From Urechis unicinctus (lineage: Eukaryota; Annelida; Polychaeta; Xenopneusta; Urechidae), in the NCBI GenBank assembly GCA_034190875.2, contig CM067353.1, positions 39,788,073-39,852,072 on the forward strand: a stretch of 64,000 nt of DNA, written 5' to 3'. Positions 63,046-64,000 of the stretch are shown piece by piece. A program made the translations under genes and the position numbers. The notes beneath the pieces were generated by a model. That model saw only the letters and a list, made by a program, of their open reading frames with translations. It was not told the origin of the DNA and searched no databases. The stretch's first letter is position 1, and each line of letters opens with the position of its first letter.

Positions 63046-64000
63046 AATTGCTTGATATCATTGCCGTTAGTTTTATTGACGAGTAATTACAAGTCTTTGT
63101 TGGGTAACTTCTTAGAAGTCGTACGGACCCACACGGGCCCCATCTAGAGACCTGCTGGTCTGTATCGAGATCCCTACCCGCCACTCCGCATCATTTGAGG
63201 ATCATACATCATGGCTGTCACTGCAAGTCCTGCTTTGTTTCAGCAGCTTCTGTCAGCCACCAGGATGAATCACATGTTGATGTCACCAAGATAAGGCCCT
63301 CCTACCCCCCCTGGACATCCATCATTAAATACAAAATAAATCTAATTGTTAGACATTTTCCAAGATTTCGTAAAGACATTAGCCTCTGTCCACAGCTGAA
63401 AAACTAATTGGCCAACGCGCCAAATTACGTGTTATATTTTGATATATTATGAAGGCAGATATAAAAGTGGTCAAAAAGATATGCTGCTGAATCAGCATTT
63501 ATATCAGCATGACTCATTGTAGCTTGGATATATGAGATTGTACTTAACATGTTAAACCACTGCTATTTCTATGACCTTTGTAATACATCTATTTCATGTG
63601 CTTGCTTCTAACTCAATAACCACAGAAATTGGTTTCAAAATAAGCGATGATCATATTCAGAAATGGAGAAAAGGGAAACTCGTCATGTTCCAGTCCAGTA
63701 TGTTTGCTAATGATCACAGGCAACCTTTATCTTGGACGATTCATTACATATTTATCATGAACAAAAGCCCACTCAGTGAATCCTTGATGATTCAACCCAG
63801 CTAGAGAATGGGGATGGTAAAGAAAGTTGCCCACATATATGGTAATATTTCAGCAAAAGGAGATGGAACAAATCGAACGATCTATCATAACAGACGTGAA
63901 AAACTGCTGAACAATGGACCCCTTCTCTGCAGATGTTATGTGTTAATGATAGAAAATAAACATCCAAAAATTTGTAAATTTGTCCCAATATTTCTGTTCT
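63046..64000. other. unassigned DNA, right edge
   Basis: No exon is supported. AT-rich sequence with short unsupported frames, including 63571-63804. Confidence 0.4.

Overview
The window looks like nuclear DNA from an animal, most likely a marine invertebrate. It is gene-poor, with long introns, GT-AG splice sites, a TATA/initiator promoter, ATTAAA/AATAAA polyadenylation signals, MITE-like elements and many micro- and minisatellites. There is no bacterial operon structure, no recognisable tRNA or rRNA, and no phage or viral gene. I cannot fix the phylum from the sequence.

The real gene content I can support is a pair of head-to-tail paralogous genes on the minus strand, here called A and B. 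Gene A has its main coding exon at 19028-20422. It has two candidate first exons, both ending CTG|GTAGGT in phase 0: a proximal one at 20568-20594 with a TATA/Inr promoter, and a distal one at 27864-27986. Gene B has its main coding exon at 43232-45799. A further phase 0/0 exon at 54376-55029 upstream may belong to it. The two main exons start at the same aligned position and share, in the same order, a short coiled coil (ELQ..(R/Q)G.F), a KEN box (KENRxP), an REQPS element followed by an octapeptide repeat (YPLHSTxN), an acidic DCDSS.LSE block, an RQTG...ATRAS block, and a basic C-terminal module ending TLGxF. I do not recognise the family. Between these modules the proteins are serine-rich and apparently disordered. 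The KEN boxes suggest, by inference only, APC/C-controlled cell-cycle proteins.

Layout: 0-2 kb holds MITE copy 1. From 2-17 kb there is no supported gene, only many tandem arrays of 19, 21, 25, 31 and 92 bp plus long CT, GT, CTGT, CCCT and CTTC tracts. Gene A spans about 18.79-28.0 kb. From 28 to 42 kb is intergenic DNA with a 30-bp array, a long AT tract and a 1.35-kb G-rich 27-bp minisatellite. Gene B spans about 42.16 to at least 55.0 kb. From 56.1 to 57.2 kb is a purine-only-like strand-asymmetric array. MITE copy 2 lies at 57.5-58.05 kb, inverted relative to copy 1. The rest is AT tracts and unassigned DNA.

Two signals cut across the window. The 9-mer ATCATAACG is strongly over-represented and clusters around the gene B upstream exon. 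There are also several good CTCF-like motif matches flanking the two genes. The most promising novelty is the paralogous gene family with its conserved short-motif architecture.
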